Assembly (NCBI GenBank): GCA_041567315.1
Contig: JBFGCA010000032.1
Coordinates: 1 to 43,048 of the forward strand
Direction: 5' to 3'
From: JBFGCA01 sp041567315
GTDB taxonomy: Bacteria; Acidobacteriota; Thermoanaerobaculia; Multivoradales; JAHEKO01
Length of the DNA stretch: 43,048 nucleotides
The position numbers were made by a program, and so were the translations under genes. Below are positions 15,333-22,860 of the stretch, in pieces. The number at the start of each line of letters is the position of its first letter. Position 1 is the stretch's first letter. Under the pieces are notes generated by a model. The model worked only from the letters and a program-made list of their open reading frames with translations. It made no database searches and was not told where the DNA came from.

Positions 15333-16982
15333 ATGCGAGATTCTCGGTCCATCCCTTCCACCGGCTTCGCCCCGCAGGCGGCGGCTGCTTGGATCACGGC
15401 GGCCGTTCTCCTTGCCGGCCCCGCTCTGCGGGCTGAGAGGGTTGCGCCGTTGGCTCGTGTCGACGGGCAGGTCACCGACCTCCACAAGGATGGCGGGGCC
15501 GACTCGGTCGAGCAGGGCTTGCCGCTCGTCCGTGTCGCTCAAAGCGCTTCCCTGGCGGAGGCCTGCGTCTTCGAGTTTGACCTCTCGTTCCTTCCGCCGG
15601 GCGCCACGATCGGCAGCGCCGGTCTGGTGATCCAGCTGGACGATCCCGATGCCGTCCAGGGTGGAGATTTCGAGCAGCACCTGGTGTTCGGCTACGCCGC
15701 CGACGGAGTCATCGACGCGGCGGACTACGGGGCCGGACAACGGCTCCAACGGTTCGATCCCGCCGACCTCGTTCCAAGCGATGACAACCCGGAGCCACAG
15801 ATCAGCATCCCAGCGGATTTCATCCAGGGACTGCTCGACAACGGTGGCGCTATGGCGGGGTTCGTCGTCCGCGAGGAGATCGACGCGGAGTGGATGGGCC
15901 ATCGAGCCGTCACCTATGCTGCCCTGGGAGACCAGCGCCACCGCAGTCCCAGGCTGCAGGTGGTGTACGAAGGGGGTACACGCGAGCCGGGGCCGGCCTT
16001 GTTCCGTCGGCCTTCCTACTCGACCAACGAGCTGGGGGCGCGGAATCTCTTCAATCTCGCGGTCGTCGACAAACACCTCTACCAGGAAGACACCGTCTGC
16101 GGCCCGCCCCCTCCCACCAATCCGGCAAATCCGGAGAATCTCGCCAGCATTCAGCTGCTGGGAGTCCCCGTGATGGCCGGCGAGGACCCGAATGTCGATG
16201 TCGATGGGCTGTCCTACGACCACGCGGTACGGCTGGAGAATCTCATGGCTTTCTTCAGCGTCGACGGCCGCAGCGCAGGCCTGGCGGATACGGACGTGAG
16301 CCGGGAGCGGGCCGGCGGGGTAGGCGAAATCGTCGCCGACATCTTCTGGTCCGAACCGGCCCCCGATCCGAACAACGGGACGAATCGGCAGGTGTGGGAC
16401 GGCAACGGGAACCAGGCGGTGCCGGACGTCGGCCCCTCGCCCAGCCTCGGACAGTTGGAAAGAGACGAGAGCGCCGAGACCGACGCTCTCGACATGCGCG
16501 AGGCGCCGACGACGGCGAGGGGATCGTTCATCTACTGGACCGTCAGTCGGGGCACCGTTCCCCGCAACGCCGCGGTCTTCGGTGGGCTATCAGGCGCCCA
16601 CATCTTTGTCAGCGTGGCAGAAGACCATTACTCCGCCGGAGACCCGCTGCACGTCTTCGCGACACCCGGGCAAATGGCGTTGAGCGGCGACAACGATATC
16701 GATGCCCTGGTGGTCGTGGACGACGGACAGATCGACCCGGCGACTGGCATGCCGGTGTTCGATCCGAACATCGACGAGGTGTACCTATCGCTCGATCGCG
16801 ATTCGGAGATGTTCCGCTGGACAGACTTCTCGGCGGCGGACATCCTCCGGGTCGGGGCGGGTCAGCCCCTGCATCGATTCGCCGCGCCTGCCGCGCTGGG
16901 GCTGGCCGAAGGCGACAACATCGACGCGCTCGATCTAGTGAACCGGGACGAGGTGTCCCCACCCGTTGACGCCAAAAGGTAA
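15333..16982 (+). CDS. Secreted protein with DNRLRE-like N-terminal domain; function unknown
   Basis: The ATG at 15333 follows GGGGGAGGCAG, and the N-terminus is a signal peptide (hydrophobic about 14-31, cleavage near ALRA). The protein has 549 residues. Residues about 50-205 have the beta-sandwich pattern of DNRLRE-like domains: CVFEFDLSFLPPGATIGSAGLV, then LQVVYEGG. The rest has repeated acidic motifs, DVDGLSYDH, GDNDIDALVVVDD and EGDNIDALDLVN, that look like calcium-binding or dockerin-like turns. The two C-terminal ones are spaced about 70 residues apart. No catalytic motif is visible. Codon use is somewhat less GC-extreme than in neighbours. It stands alone between convergent genes. Confidence 0.75.
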   Translation: MRDSRSIPSTGFAPQAAAAWITAAVLLAGPALRAERVAPLARVDGQVTDLHKDGGADSVEQGLPLVRVAQSASLAEACVFEFDLSFLPPGATIGSAGLVIQLDDPDAVQGGDFEQHLVFGYAADGVIDAADYGAGQRLQRFDPADLVPSDDNPEPQISIPADFIQGLLDNGGAMAGFVVREEIDAEWMGHRAVTYAALGDQRHRSPRLQVVYEGGTREPGPALFRRPSYSTNELGARNLFNLAVVDKHLYQEDTVCGPPPPTNPANPENLASIQLLGVPVMAGEDPNVDVDGLSYDHAVRLENLMAFFSVDGRSAGLADTDVSRERAGGVGEIVADIFWSEPAPDPNNGTNRQVWDGNGNQAVPDVGPSPSLGQLERDESAETDALDMREAPTTARGSFIYWTVSRGTVPRNAAVFGGLSGAHIFVSVAEDHYSAGDPLHVFATPGQMALSGDNDIDALVVVDDGQIDPATGMPVFDPNIDEVYLSLDRDSEMFRWTDFSAADILRVGAGQPLHRFAAPAALGLAEGDNIDALDLVNRDEVSPPVDAKR

Positions 16983-17034
16983 CGATTCTTCAAAAGCCGC
17001 ACCCGCTTCGACGGCGATCGCCGTCACTCGCCCG

Positions 17035-18624
17035 TCACTCGCCTCCTTGCACCGGCAGTCGGTGCAGGACCACCAGCGTCAGATCGTCCGCGAGGGGCTG
17101 GTCTCCCACGTGCGAGTCGAAGGCCGCGAGGATCCGGTCGTGGATCTCCTGCGCCGCGCCGCCGCCGGTCAGCAGTTCCCTGAGGCGGCCGAAGCCGAAG
17201 GCCTCGCCATCGGGGCCGTCGAGCGCCTCGGGCAGTCCGTCCGAGTAGAGGAGCAGGCGGTCGTCGGGCTCGATGACGATCTGCTCGGGGGCGATAGCGA
17301 GAGTCCGGTTGACGCCGAGCGGCAGGGAGCCGGCGCCCAGCTCGAGGATCTCGCCACGGGCGCGCCGCAGCAGGGGAAAGGGGTGCCCGGCGCACGCGTG
17401 GTCGAGACGGCCGCCGTCCAGATCCAGCAGCCCGTAGAAGAGGGTCATGAACGCCTTCCGCCCGCCGGTGCGGAGGAGGGCGCGGTTGAGCTGGGTGAGG
17501 ACCTGCGCGGGTGCCGGCTCATGATCGACCGCCGCCTTGAGCGTCGCGTTGGCGATCGCCATGACGAGGGCCGCCGCCATGCCGTGACCGCTGGCGTCCC
17601 CGATGACGAGGGCCATCCGGCCGTCGGCGGTGCGTTGGAAGTCGTGGTAGTCGCCGCCGATGGCGCTGGCGGTGCGGTAGGAATAGGCCACGGCCCAGCC
17701 CGGCAGGGCTGGCGCGGCGGCCGGGAGCAGGTCGCGCTGGAGCGCTCTGGCCAGCTCCAGCTCGTCGCGCACGCGGATGCGGTCCACCAGCTCCAGGAGC
17801 AGCAGGAAGAAGAGCCCGGCGACGGCGAGCCACCGCGTCTCGGCGGGGACGGCGAGGACCACGGACAGCGCGAACAGCAGGCGGCGGGCGGGCGTGAGCT
17901 GGACGGCGATCCCCCGGAGCACCACCTTTGAGCGATGGATGAAGCGCTCCACCGAGCCCTCCGGGCCCGGGCCGAAGGGGCGGTCGCGGTCGAGCACCTC
18001 GAAGGCGCGGCCGGCGTCCTGCCGGAAGAGCTCCACGGTCCCGGCGACGCCGCGGTCGCCGAGCCCTTCGCGCACCAGCCTGCGGGCCGGGGCCGCGACC
18101 TCGACGAGCCGGATCAGGCGCTGGAGCGAGACCACCACCAGGCCACCGCATCCCACGAACAGGGCGATGTTGAAGAGCGGGTAGATGATCCGGGCCAGGC
18201 GCTGCGCCTCCGCCTGGAGCTCGGGCGGCCAACCGTGGAGATCCATCCAGTCGGGCTGCGGCCCCAGGACCTCCGGCCCGGTCGCCATGCGCAGCAGCGT
18301 CAGCGCGCCCACCGCGCCGGCCGCGAACTCGAGCCAGCGCGCCGTGCGGTCCCAGCGCCGCCGCCGGTAGAGGACTACGTTGAGGGCGAGCGCGAGGACC
18401 AGCCAGAGGTCGAGTGATTGCAGGTGCTCGGAGTAGGCGGGCGCGAGAAGCGGCAGGAACCGCCAGTCGGCCGCCGGCCCGATCCAGACGCCCACCCAAT
18501 GCGGAAACCCGTTGAGGAGGACGAGCAGCACTCCGAGAACACCGGCTGTCCACAGCCTCCCGGCCCGCGAGATCGCATCGGTGTCCTCCGATCTCGGCGC
18601 CACGCTCCCAGATTGTCGCTTCAT
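17035..18624 (-). CDS. Membrane protein with SpoIIE/PP2C-type serine phosphatase domain
   Basis: The 529-residue protein has several hydrophobic segments in its first 260 residues (about 24-42, 65-86, 97-112, 145-165, 245-262). A short linker helix (VRDELELARALQRDLLP, the classic RsbU/SpoIIE entry) leads into a PP2C domain. Metal-binding motifs are present: SAIGGDYHDF, VIGDASGHGMAAAL, CAGHPFPLL, YSDGLPEAL and DDLTLVVL. It should dephosphorylate an anti-sigma-factor antagonist or similar partner; none is encoded nearby. The ATG at 18622-18624 overlaps the stop of the ICMT-like gene (ATGA), so the two are coupled. A longer N-terminal extension is possible but would run into the neighbour. Confidence 0.87.
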   Translation of the reverse strand: MKRQSGSVAPRSEDTDAISRAGRLWTAGVLGVLLVLLNGFPHWVGVWIGPAADWRFLPLLAPAYSEHLQSLDLWLVLALALNVVLYRRRRWDRTARWLEFAAGAVGALTLLRMATGPEVLGPQPDWMDLHGWPPELQAEAQRLARIIYPLFNIALFVGCGGLVVVSLQRLIRLVEVAAPARRLVREGLGDRGVAGTVELFRQDAGRAFEVLDRDRPFGPGPEGSVERFIHRSKVVLRGIAVQLTPARRLLFALSVVLAVPAETRWLAVAGLFFLLLLELVDRIRVRDELELARALQRDLLPAAAPALPGWAVAYSYRTASAIGGDYHDFQRTADGRMALVIGDASGHGMAAALVMAIANATLKAAVDHEPAPAQVLTQLNRALLRTGGRKAFMTLFYGLLDLDGGRLDHACAGHPFPLLRRARGEILELGAGSLPLGVNRTLAIAPEQIVIEPDDRLLLYSDGLPEALDGPDGEAFGFGRLRELLTGGGAAQEIHDRILAAFDSHVGDQPLADDLTLVVLHRLPVQGGE

Positions 18625-19181
18625 CTTCTCGCCGATCCCGGTCCCAGACGCGGCAGGAACATCGGCGTCCGTCTGCGGTATTCGACGTACTCGTCGCCAA
18701 ACCGCTTCACCAGCTCGGGCTCCTCGATCTGCCGCAGCTCCCAGACGTTCAGCAGGACGTAGAGGGGCGTGAAGAAGCACACCAGCGAGACGGAGTTGAC
18801 GGCGAAACCTATGCCGAAGAGAAGCAGGAAGACCCCGGTGACCATCGGGTTCCTGGCGTGCCGGTAGGGCCCGGTCCGGACCACCCTGGGGGGCGGGTTG
18901 AAGGGCACCGGCGTTCCCCTGACTCTCAGGAAGTGGAGCACGGACCAGGCCGTGACGGCGATCCCCACCGTCATGAACGGAATCGAGACCGGGAGCCTCG
19001 CGCCCTCCGGGAGGAGAGCCGGGAGACCGAGCAGCCTGTCGACCAGCAGCCCGGCGATCACGAACGACGCCGTGAACACCCCAAAGAAGGTCGCTCCGAC
19101 CGGGGTGAGAAGCGCCCGGGTCCTGCTGGTGCCGGTCGCCGCCCGATGGAAGAGGTCGATCACGCGATCACGAAGTCTCAT
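18621..19181 (-). CDS. ICMT/PEMT-family membrane methyltransferase
   Basis: The 186-residue protein has four hydrophobic segments and the family's C-terminal signature: GPYRHARNPMVTGVFLLL, then VWELRQIEEPELVKRFGDEY and YRRRTPMFLPR. These residues form the SAM and substrate site in isoprenylcysteine carboxyl methyltransferase-like proteins; bacterial members act on unknown, probably lipid, substrates. The ATG is preceded by GGAGGCGAGC. The gene is coupled to the downstream phosphatase gene by an ATGA overlap, so it may modify a membrane component linked to that pathway. Confidence 0.87.
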   Translation of the reverse strand: MRLRDRVIDLFHRAATGTSRTRALLTPVGATFFGVFTASFVIAGLLVDRLLGLPALLPEGARLPVSIPFMTVGIAVTAWSVLHFLRVRGTPVPFNPPPRVVRTGPYRHARNPMVTGVFLLLFGIGFAVNSVSLVCFFTPLYVLLNVWELRQIEEPELVKRFGDEYVEYRRRTPMFLPRLGPGSARR

Positions 19182-19219
19182 GCTCGCCTCCGCGACTTGG
19201 CGAATCGGATTGTGACACG

Positions 19220-19690
19220 GTGCCCGGGTGGGGCCGGCTCAGCCGCCAGGTCGGACGGGTGGCCGACGACGTGCTGCTGGCCAGCGTCAGGGGCAACACC
19301 GACAGCGAGCTGGCCTTCACCCTGTTCCTGACCCACCTCGCCTCGGGCCCCGACGGCGACCCGCCGGTCGAGGAGCTGGCCGCGGCGATGACGGCGACGG
19401 CGCGCCAGATCACCGGCTGGCACCGCGAGGAGGGGGAGACGCGCCCGCTCGAGATGAACTTCTGCGTCACCACCGGCGCGGCCCTGGTGGCGATGCGCTT
19501 CGCCGTCAGCGACGAGCCCTGCCCGACGCTCTACTGGCGGGAGACGGGTGGAGCCGCGGACAGGCGGGCTGTCTGCGTGGCCTCCGAGCCGCTCTCCGAG
19601 GAGCCCGTTTGGCAGGCCGTCGCCAACGGCGAGATTCTGCTGGTCGGCACAAACCTCGAGGTCGATCGACGCAGCCTCGAGTTCGTGTGA
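19220..19690 (+). pseudogene. 5'-truncated class II glutamine amidotransferase (YafJ/EgtC-like)
   Basis: The 156-codon frame matches the C-terminal part of YafJ/EgtC-type class II amidotransferases: RGNTDSELAFTLFLTHL, then MNFCVTTGAALVAMRF, LYWRE, VCVASEPLSEEPVWQAV and NGEILLVG. Family proteins run to about 250-280 residues and need Cys2 as the nucleophile. That N-terminal hundred residues is absent, and the DNA just upstream is the start of the ICMT gene on the other strand. The remnant begins at about the point following the AHNG motif. It is therefore probably a non-functional remnant, although the rest of the frame is intact, implying recent loss. Confidence 0.75.
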
Positions 19691-20011
19691 GCGCGAAACG
19701 TCGAGGGTCGGCCCCTGAAGCGGTGGCGCCTGACGCTGCGGCTGGAGCGCCGGCCAGCAGCCGGGCGTTTCCGCGGAAACGCGGCTGAGCGCTCCGTGGG
19801 CCGAAGCGCGCCGTCACGGCGGGCGCAGCTGACGTGCCGATCGGGTCCGGCCGCGGTTGAAGCGGCTCGCCGACGGCCGGCCAGGTAGCCCGCGGGATCC
19901 GGGTAACGAAATCGACCCGGGCGCGCCTCTTGATCCGTACGTCGTCGAGACCGGCTGGGGGCCTCCGAGCCGCGGCCTGCTCCGATCGGGATAACTGACT
20001 GGGAGATCCAA
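19691..20011. other. Intergenic region with a nested long stem-loop
   Basis: No gene is supported in these 321 bases. A large stem-loop occupies 19744-19795. The outer arms GGAGCGC/GCGCTCC (19744-19750, 19789-19795) enclose AGCC/GGCT and an 18-base perfect palindrome (19765-19782, GCGTTTCC-GCGGAAAC-GC). It lies about 50 bases after the amidotransferase remnant and has no T-tract. It could be a terminator, a protein-binding dyad or a small palindromic element. The remainder shows nothing recognisable except GGGAG upstream of the next gene's ATG. Confidence 0.55.
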
Positions 20012-21157
20012 ATGAAAATCGCAACCATGTTCGCAATCGCGCTGGCCTGCCTGACGCTCGGCAACTGTGCCTCGCTCGGCGAGGCGCTGGTGGAGGCCTC
20101 GGAGGACACCGACGTGGCGCCGATCTGGCGAGGCTTGAAGCACGAGTGGCAGGACGAGGTGCACCGCACCGGGAGGATCGGGAGCTGGGTGGAGGTGGAG
20201 GATTCGGAGGCCTTCCCCAAGGACGTCTCGATCCACCACGTCGCCCAGTCGGGGACTGCCGCGGATGACGCCACCTACTCGGTGATCTACGACATGGTGC
20301 AGGCGACCCACACCCGCTTCGTGCCGGGGACGGTCGTCATTCCGGTGTCGGTCAGGGAGGAGGTCAACTTCCACTTCGAGGAGCACGTGGCCATCGAGGC
20401 GACCGAGGCGGCGAAGCTCAAGGACAAGGACCTGTTCGTCGCCGTCCTCAACGGTTTCGACCTGGAAACCAACACGGCGGCCAAGAAGCTCGGCCATCTC
20501 GACGTCCGGCTGACGCAGCCCGTCAAGTTCGCCCAGAACATCGAGTTCGACGTGGTCGGCGACCTGATGATGAGCTGCGCCTCGACCGAGTGCGACACGC
20601 AGAAGAACCGGGTCGACTACGACCTCACGATCCACTACCTGCTGGTGGCTTCGAAGGCCGACAGCGCCCACTTCGTCGAGCACGAGCGGCTGTCGAACAG
20701 CTACGACTACGACAGCCGCGACACGGTGCCCGAGAGCCTGGGCAACATCCATGGCACGGACCTCTCACCGCCGCTCGACAACGGCTATCAGACCAGCGCC
20801 CTGGCGATGACCTTCTTCTCCTTCGACGTCAGCAAGGACACCTCGCTGACCAAGCCCGACCCGGTGCCGCATCTGTTCGCCTGGAAGATGTGGATGCGCC
20901 ACCGCGGCGCGCTGACGATCGCCCCCGAGGTCGACGGCCAGCTCTTCTTCTCCCACGACAAGGCGGGCTGGTCGAACGTCGGCCACGACGGTCACGTGGA
21001 GATGAGCTTCGACCCGATCAGCCTCCAGTTCAAGACCGGGATCAAGAAGGCCTGCGAGTGGGAGGCCACCCGCCCGTTCGGAAACGCCTCCAGCGGCACG
21101 ACCGAGGAGAGCAAGAGCGCCCAGATCAACGATCCCGGGAACTTCGCCTGCGTGTAG
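20012..21157 (+). CDS. Hypothetical lipoprotein
   Basis: The 381-residue product starts at an ATG with GGGAG nine bases upstream. It has a lipoprotein signal peptide with lipobox LGNC (acylated Cys19). The mature part alternates beta-strand-like segments and charged loops (EEVNFHFEEHVAIEATEAAKL, RVDYDLTIHYLLVASKADSAHF, HLFAWKMWMRHRGALTIAPEVDG). Two Cys (in MMSCASTEC) and a C-terminal Cys pair could form disulphides. No family is recognised and no catalytic motif is seen. It is flanked by a stem-loop region and an unrelated CoA-binding gene, so context gives no function. Confidence 0.7.
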   Translation: MKIATMFAIALACLTLGNCASLGEALVEASEDTDVAPIWRGLKHEWQDEVHRTGRIGSWVEVEDSEAFPKDVSIHHVAQSGTAADDATYSVIYDMVQATHTRFVPGTVVIPVSVREEVNFHFEEHVAIEATEAAKLKDKDLFVAVLNGFDLETNTAAKKLGHLDVRLTQPVKFAQNIEFDVVGDLMMSCASTECDTQKNRVDYDLTIHYLLVASKADSAHFVEHERLSNSYDYDSRDTVPESLGNIHGTDLSPPLDNGYQTSALAMTFFSFDVSKDTSLTKPDPVPHLFAWKMWMRHRGALTIAPEVDGQLFFSHDKAGWSNVGHDGHVEMSFDPISLQFKTGIKKACEWEATRPFGNASSGTTEESKSAQINDPGNFACV

Positions 21158-21220
21158 CCCGCTGCCCTCCCCGGCTGATGCTCCGCGGCCTCAGGCTCCG
21201 ACGTTGGCTGCGATCCGCCC

Positions 21221-21234
21221 CACCCCGCGGGGTG
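21221..21234. terminator. GC-rich palindrome downstream of the lipoprotein gene
   Basis: CACCCCGCGGGGTG is a perfect 14-base palindrome 64 bases after the stop at 21157, followed by TTCTC. It could form a short hairpin at the 3' end of that transcript. The run of T is too weak for a confident intrinsic terminator. Confidence 0.3.
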
Positions 21235-21340
21235 TTCTCAGGCCCTGGGCTCGCTCCTAGACTGAGCGCGGTACGAGCGACCCGGTCGGTGCGCCGCGAG
21301 GCCTTTTTCATCCCTCCGGCCGGGGCGAGGAGGAGCGGCC

Positions 21341-21805
21341 ATGCAAGAGCTGATCGACGACTTCCTGAAACAGAAGCGGATCGCCATCGCCGGGGCGTCG
21401 CGGTCCAAGGACGCGCCGGCGAACGTCAACTACCGGAAGCTGCACGGCCTGGGCTACGAGGTGTTCGCGGTCAACCCCAGGACCGACATGGTCGAGGGCG
21501 CGACCTGCTACCCGAATCTGCGGGCGATTCCGGGCGGGGTGGACGCGGTCCTGGCCTGTACGCCGCCCGCGGGCACGCTGGCGGTGGCCCGCGAGTGCGC
21601 CGAGCTGGGAATCCGGCGGCTGTGGATCCACCGGTCGTTCGGGCAGGGGAGCGTCTCGGAGGAGGCGGTCGCCCTCTGCCGGGAGAAGGGCATCCAGGTC
21701 ATTCCGGGCGGCTGCCCGATGATGTTCAGGGCACCGGTGGACCTCGGGCACCGCTGCATGCGGTGGATGCTGCGGCTGACCGGCGGGCTGCCGCGGGCGG
21801 CCTGA
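21341..21805 (+). CDS. CoA-binding (YccU-type) Rossmann protein
   Basis: The 154-residue protein matches the CoA_binding family of succinyl-CoA-synthetase-like domains. It has RIAIAGASRSKDAPANVNYRK at the N-terminus, YEVFAVNPRTDMVEGATCYP, VDAVLACTPPAGT, RRLWIHRSFGQGSVSEEAV and a C-terminal VIPGGCPMMF. YccU-type proteins bind CoA, but their role is not established. The ATG is preceded by GAGGAG. It is a free-standing gene, slightly longer than the common 130-140 residues. Confidence 0.88.
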   Translation: MQELIDDFLKQKRIAIAGASRSKDAPANVNYRKLHGLGYEVFAVNPRTDMVEGATCYPNLRAIPGGVDAVLACTPPAGTLAVARECAELGIRRLWIHRSFGQGSVSEEAVALCREKGIQVIPGGCPMMFRAPVDLGHRCMRWMLRLTGGLPRAA

Positions 21806-21955
21806 CCGAGGCGGGCGCCGATGGCGGCTCCCCGGGGCGCCCGTTGGACAGGCACCCCGGAGCCGGATAGGCTGCCCCCCTGCAGGCAGTGGGAGAGACC
21901 TGGGGAATCGCCCGGAACGGGGTCTGATGACGACTTGATGAGGAGTCGAGGAGCC

Positions 21956-22699
21956 ATGAACCGACGCCAGTTCGTATCCGCGCTCATCGTTCTGTCGCTC
22001 GCCTGGGCCGTGCCGGCGGCGGCGGAGAACGTGCTGACCAACGCCGACGTCATCAAGATGTCGAAGGCGGGCCTCGGCGACGAGGTCATCATCAACACCA
22101 TCGAGTCGCACATCGCGGCCTTCGACCTGTCGCCGGACGGGATCGTGGCGCTCAAGAAGGCCGGGGTGTCCGATCCGGTGGTGGCGGCGATGCAGGCGCG
22201 CTCGGCCGGGGCCGGGTCGTCGGCGAGCTCTGCGGCCGGGGCGAGCGGTCGCGGTGGCGCCGGACAGGCGATCGTCATCCCCGACGGCACCGAGGTCACC
22301 GTCCGCCTGGTCAAGGACATCTCGTCGGCCGACGCGCGGGTCGACGACGAGGTCAAGTTCGAGGTGGTGGACGCCGTCGAGGTCGACGGCGTGGTGGTGG
22401 TCGAGGAGAGGGCCGAGGCCCGCGGCCAGGTGCTGCTGGCACAGAGCCGCCGGAGCTTCGGCCGCAAGGGCAAGCTGGACTTCTCGATCGACACCGTCGA
22501 GGCGGTCGACGGTCAGAACATCCGGCTGCGCTACAGCCGTGAGATGCGCGGCGAGGGCCGGGCGGCGACCGCCGGCGTCGTCACCTGGCTGGCCGGTCCC
22601 TTCGGGTTCTTCGTCAAGGGGAAAGACGTCGAGATCCCGGCCGGCACCGAGTACACGATCTACATCGACGGCGAGCGCACCATCAAGCTGAAGTCCTGA
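21956..22699 (+). CDS. Exported protein with 'LTNADVIKM' domain; function unknown
   Basis: The ATG at 21956 follows GAGGAG and starts a signal peptide (cleavage near AAAENV, residue 24). The 247-residue product contains a short helical module (LTNADVIKMSKAGLGDEVIIN, then FDLSPDGIVALKKAGVSDPVVAAM) found in exported proteins of Acidobacteriota and some other phyla, a Ser/Ala/Gly linker (about 80-105), and a beta-rich domain (about 108-247: VTVRLVKDISSADARVDDEV, then GTEYTIYIDGERTIKL). The second part resembles periplasmic proteins of unknown role that set surface or stress properties. No partner genes are visible. Confidence 0.72.
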   Translation: MNRRQFVSALIVLSLAWAVPAAAENVLTNADVIKMSKAGLGDEVIINTIESHIAAFDLSPDGIVALKKAGVSDPVVAAMQARSAGAGSSASSAAGASGRGGAGQAIVIPDGTEVTVRLVKDISSADARVDDEVKFEVVDAVEVDGVVVVEERAEARGQVLLAQSRRSFGRKGKLDFSIDTVEAVDGQNIRLRYSREMRGEGRAATAGVVTWLAGPFGFFVKGKDVEIPAGTEYTIYIDGERTIKLKS

Positions 22700-22831
22700 G
22701 TCGTTCGCCTGCGGGCAAGTTGACCGGCCCGCCGGCGGCACCGACCGCGTCGGGCACCCGCGTCGCCTGAGATCCGCTATCGCGTGCGTCCGCCCGGGTG
22801 GACAGGGGCGGGCGGTTACGCTAGAAAGACG

Positions 22832-22850
22832 CCGCCGCCGCGGGCGGCGG
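22832..22850 (+). promoter_or_regulatory. Perfect hairpin next to the ileS ribosome-binding site
   Basis: CCGCCGCC (22832-22839) pairs perfectly with GGCGGCGG (22843-22850) around a GCG loop. The 3' arm runs directly into GGAAAG, ten bases before the ileS ATG. An 8-pair all-GC stem at this place could hide part of the Shine-Dalgarno region and lower initiation. It could equally be a by-product of base composition. Confidence 0.4.
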
Positions 22851-22860
22851 AAAGACCGAC

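Noticed and set aside
16983..18420. Rightward frames over the SpoIIE-type phosphatase gene
   Set aside because: They show no domain pattern, whereas the leftward frame holds intact PP2C metal motifs.
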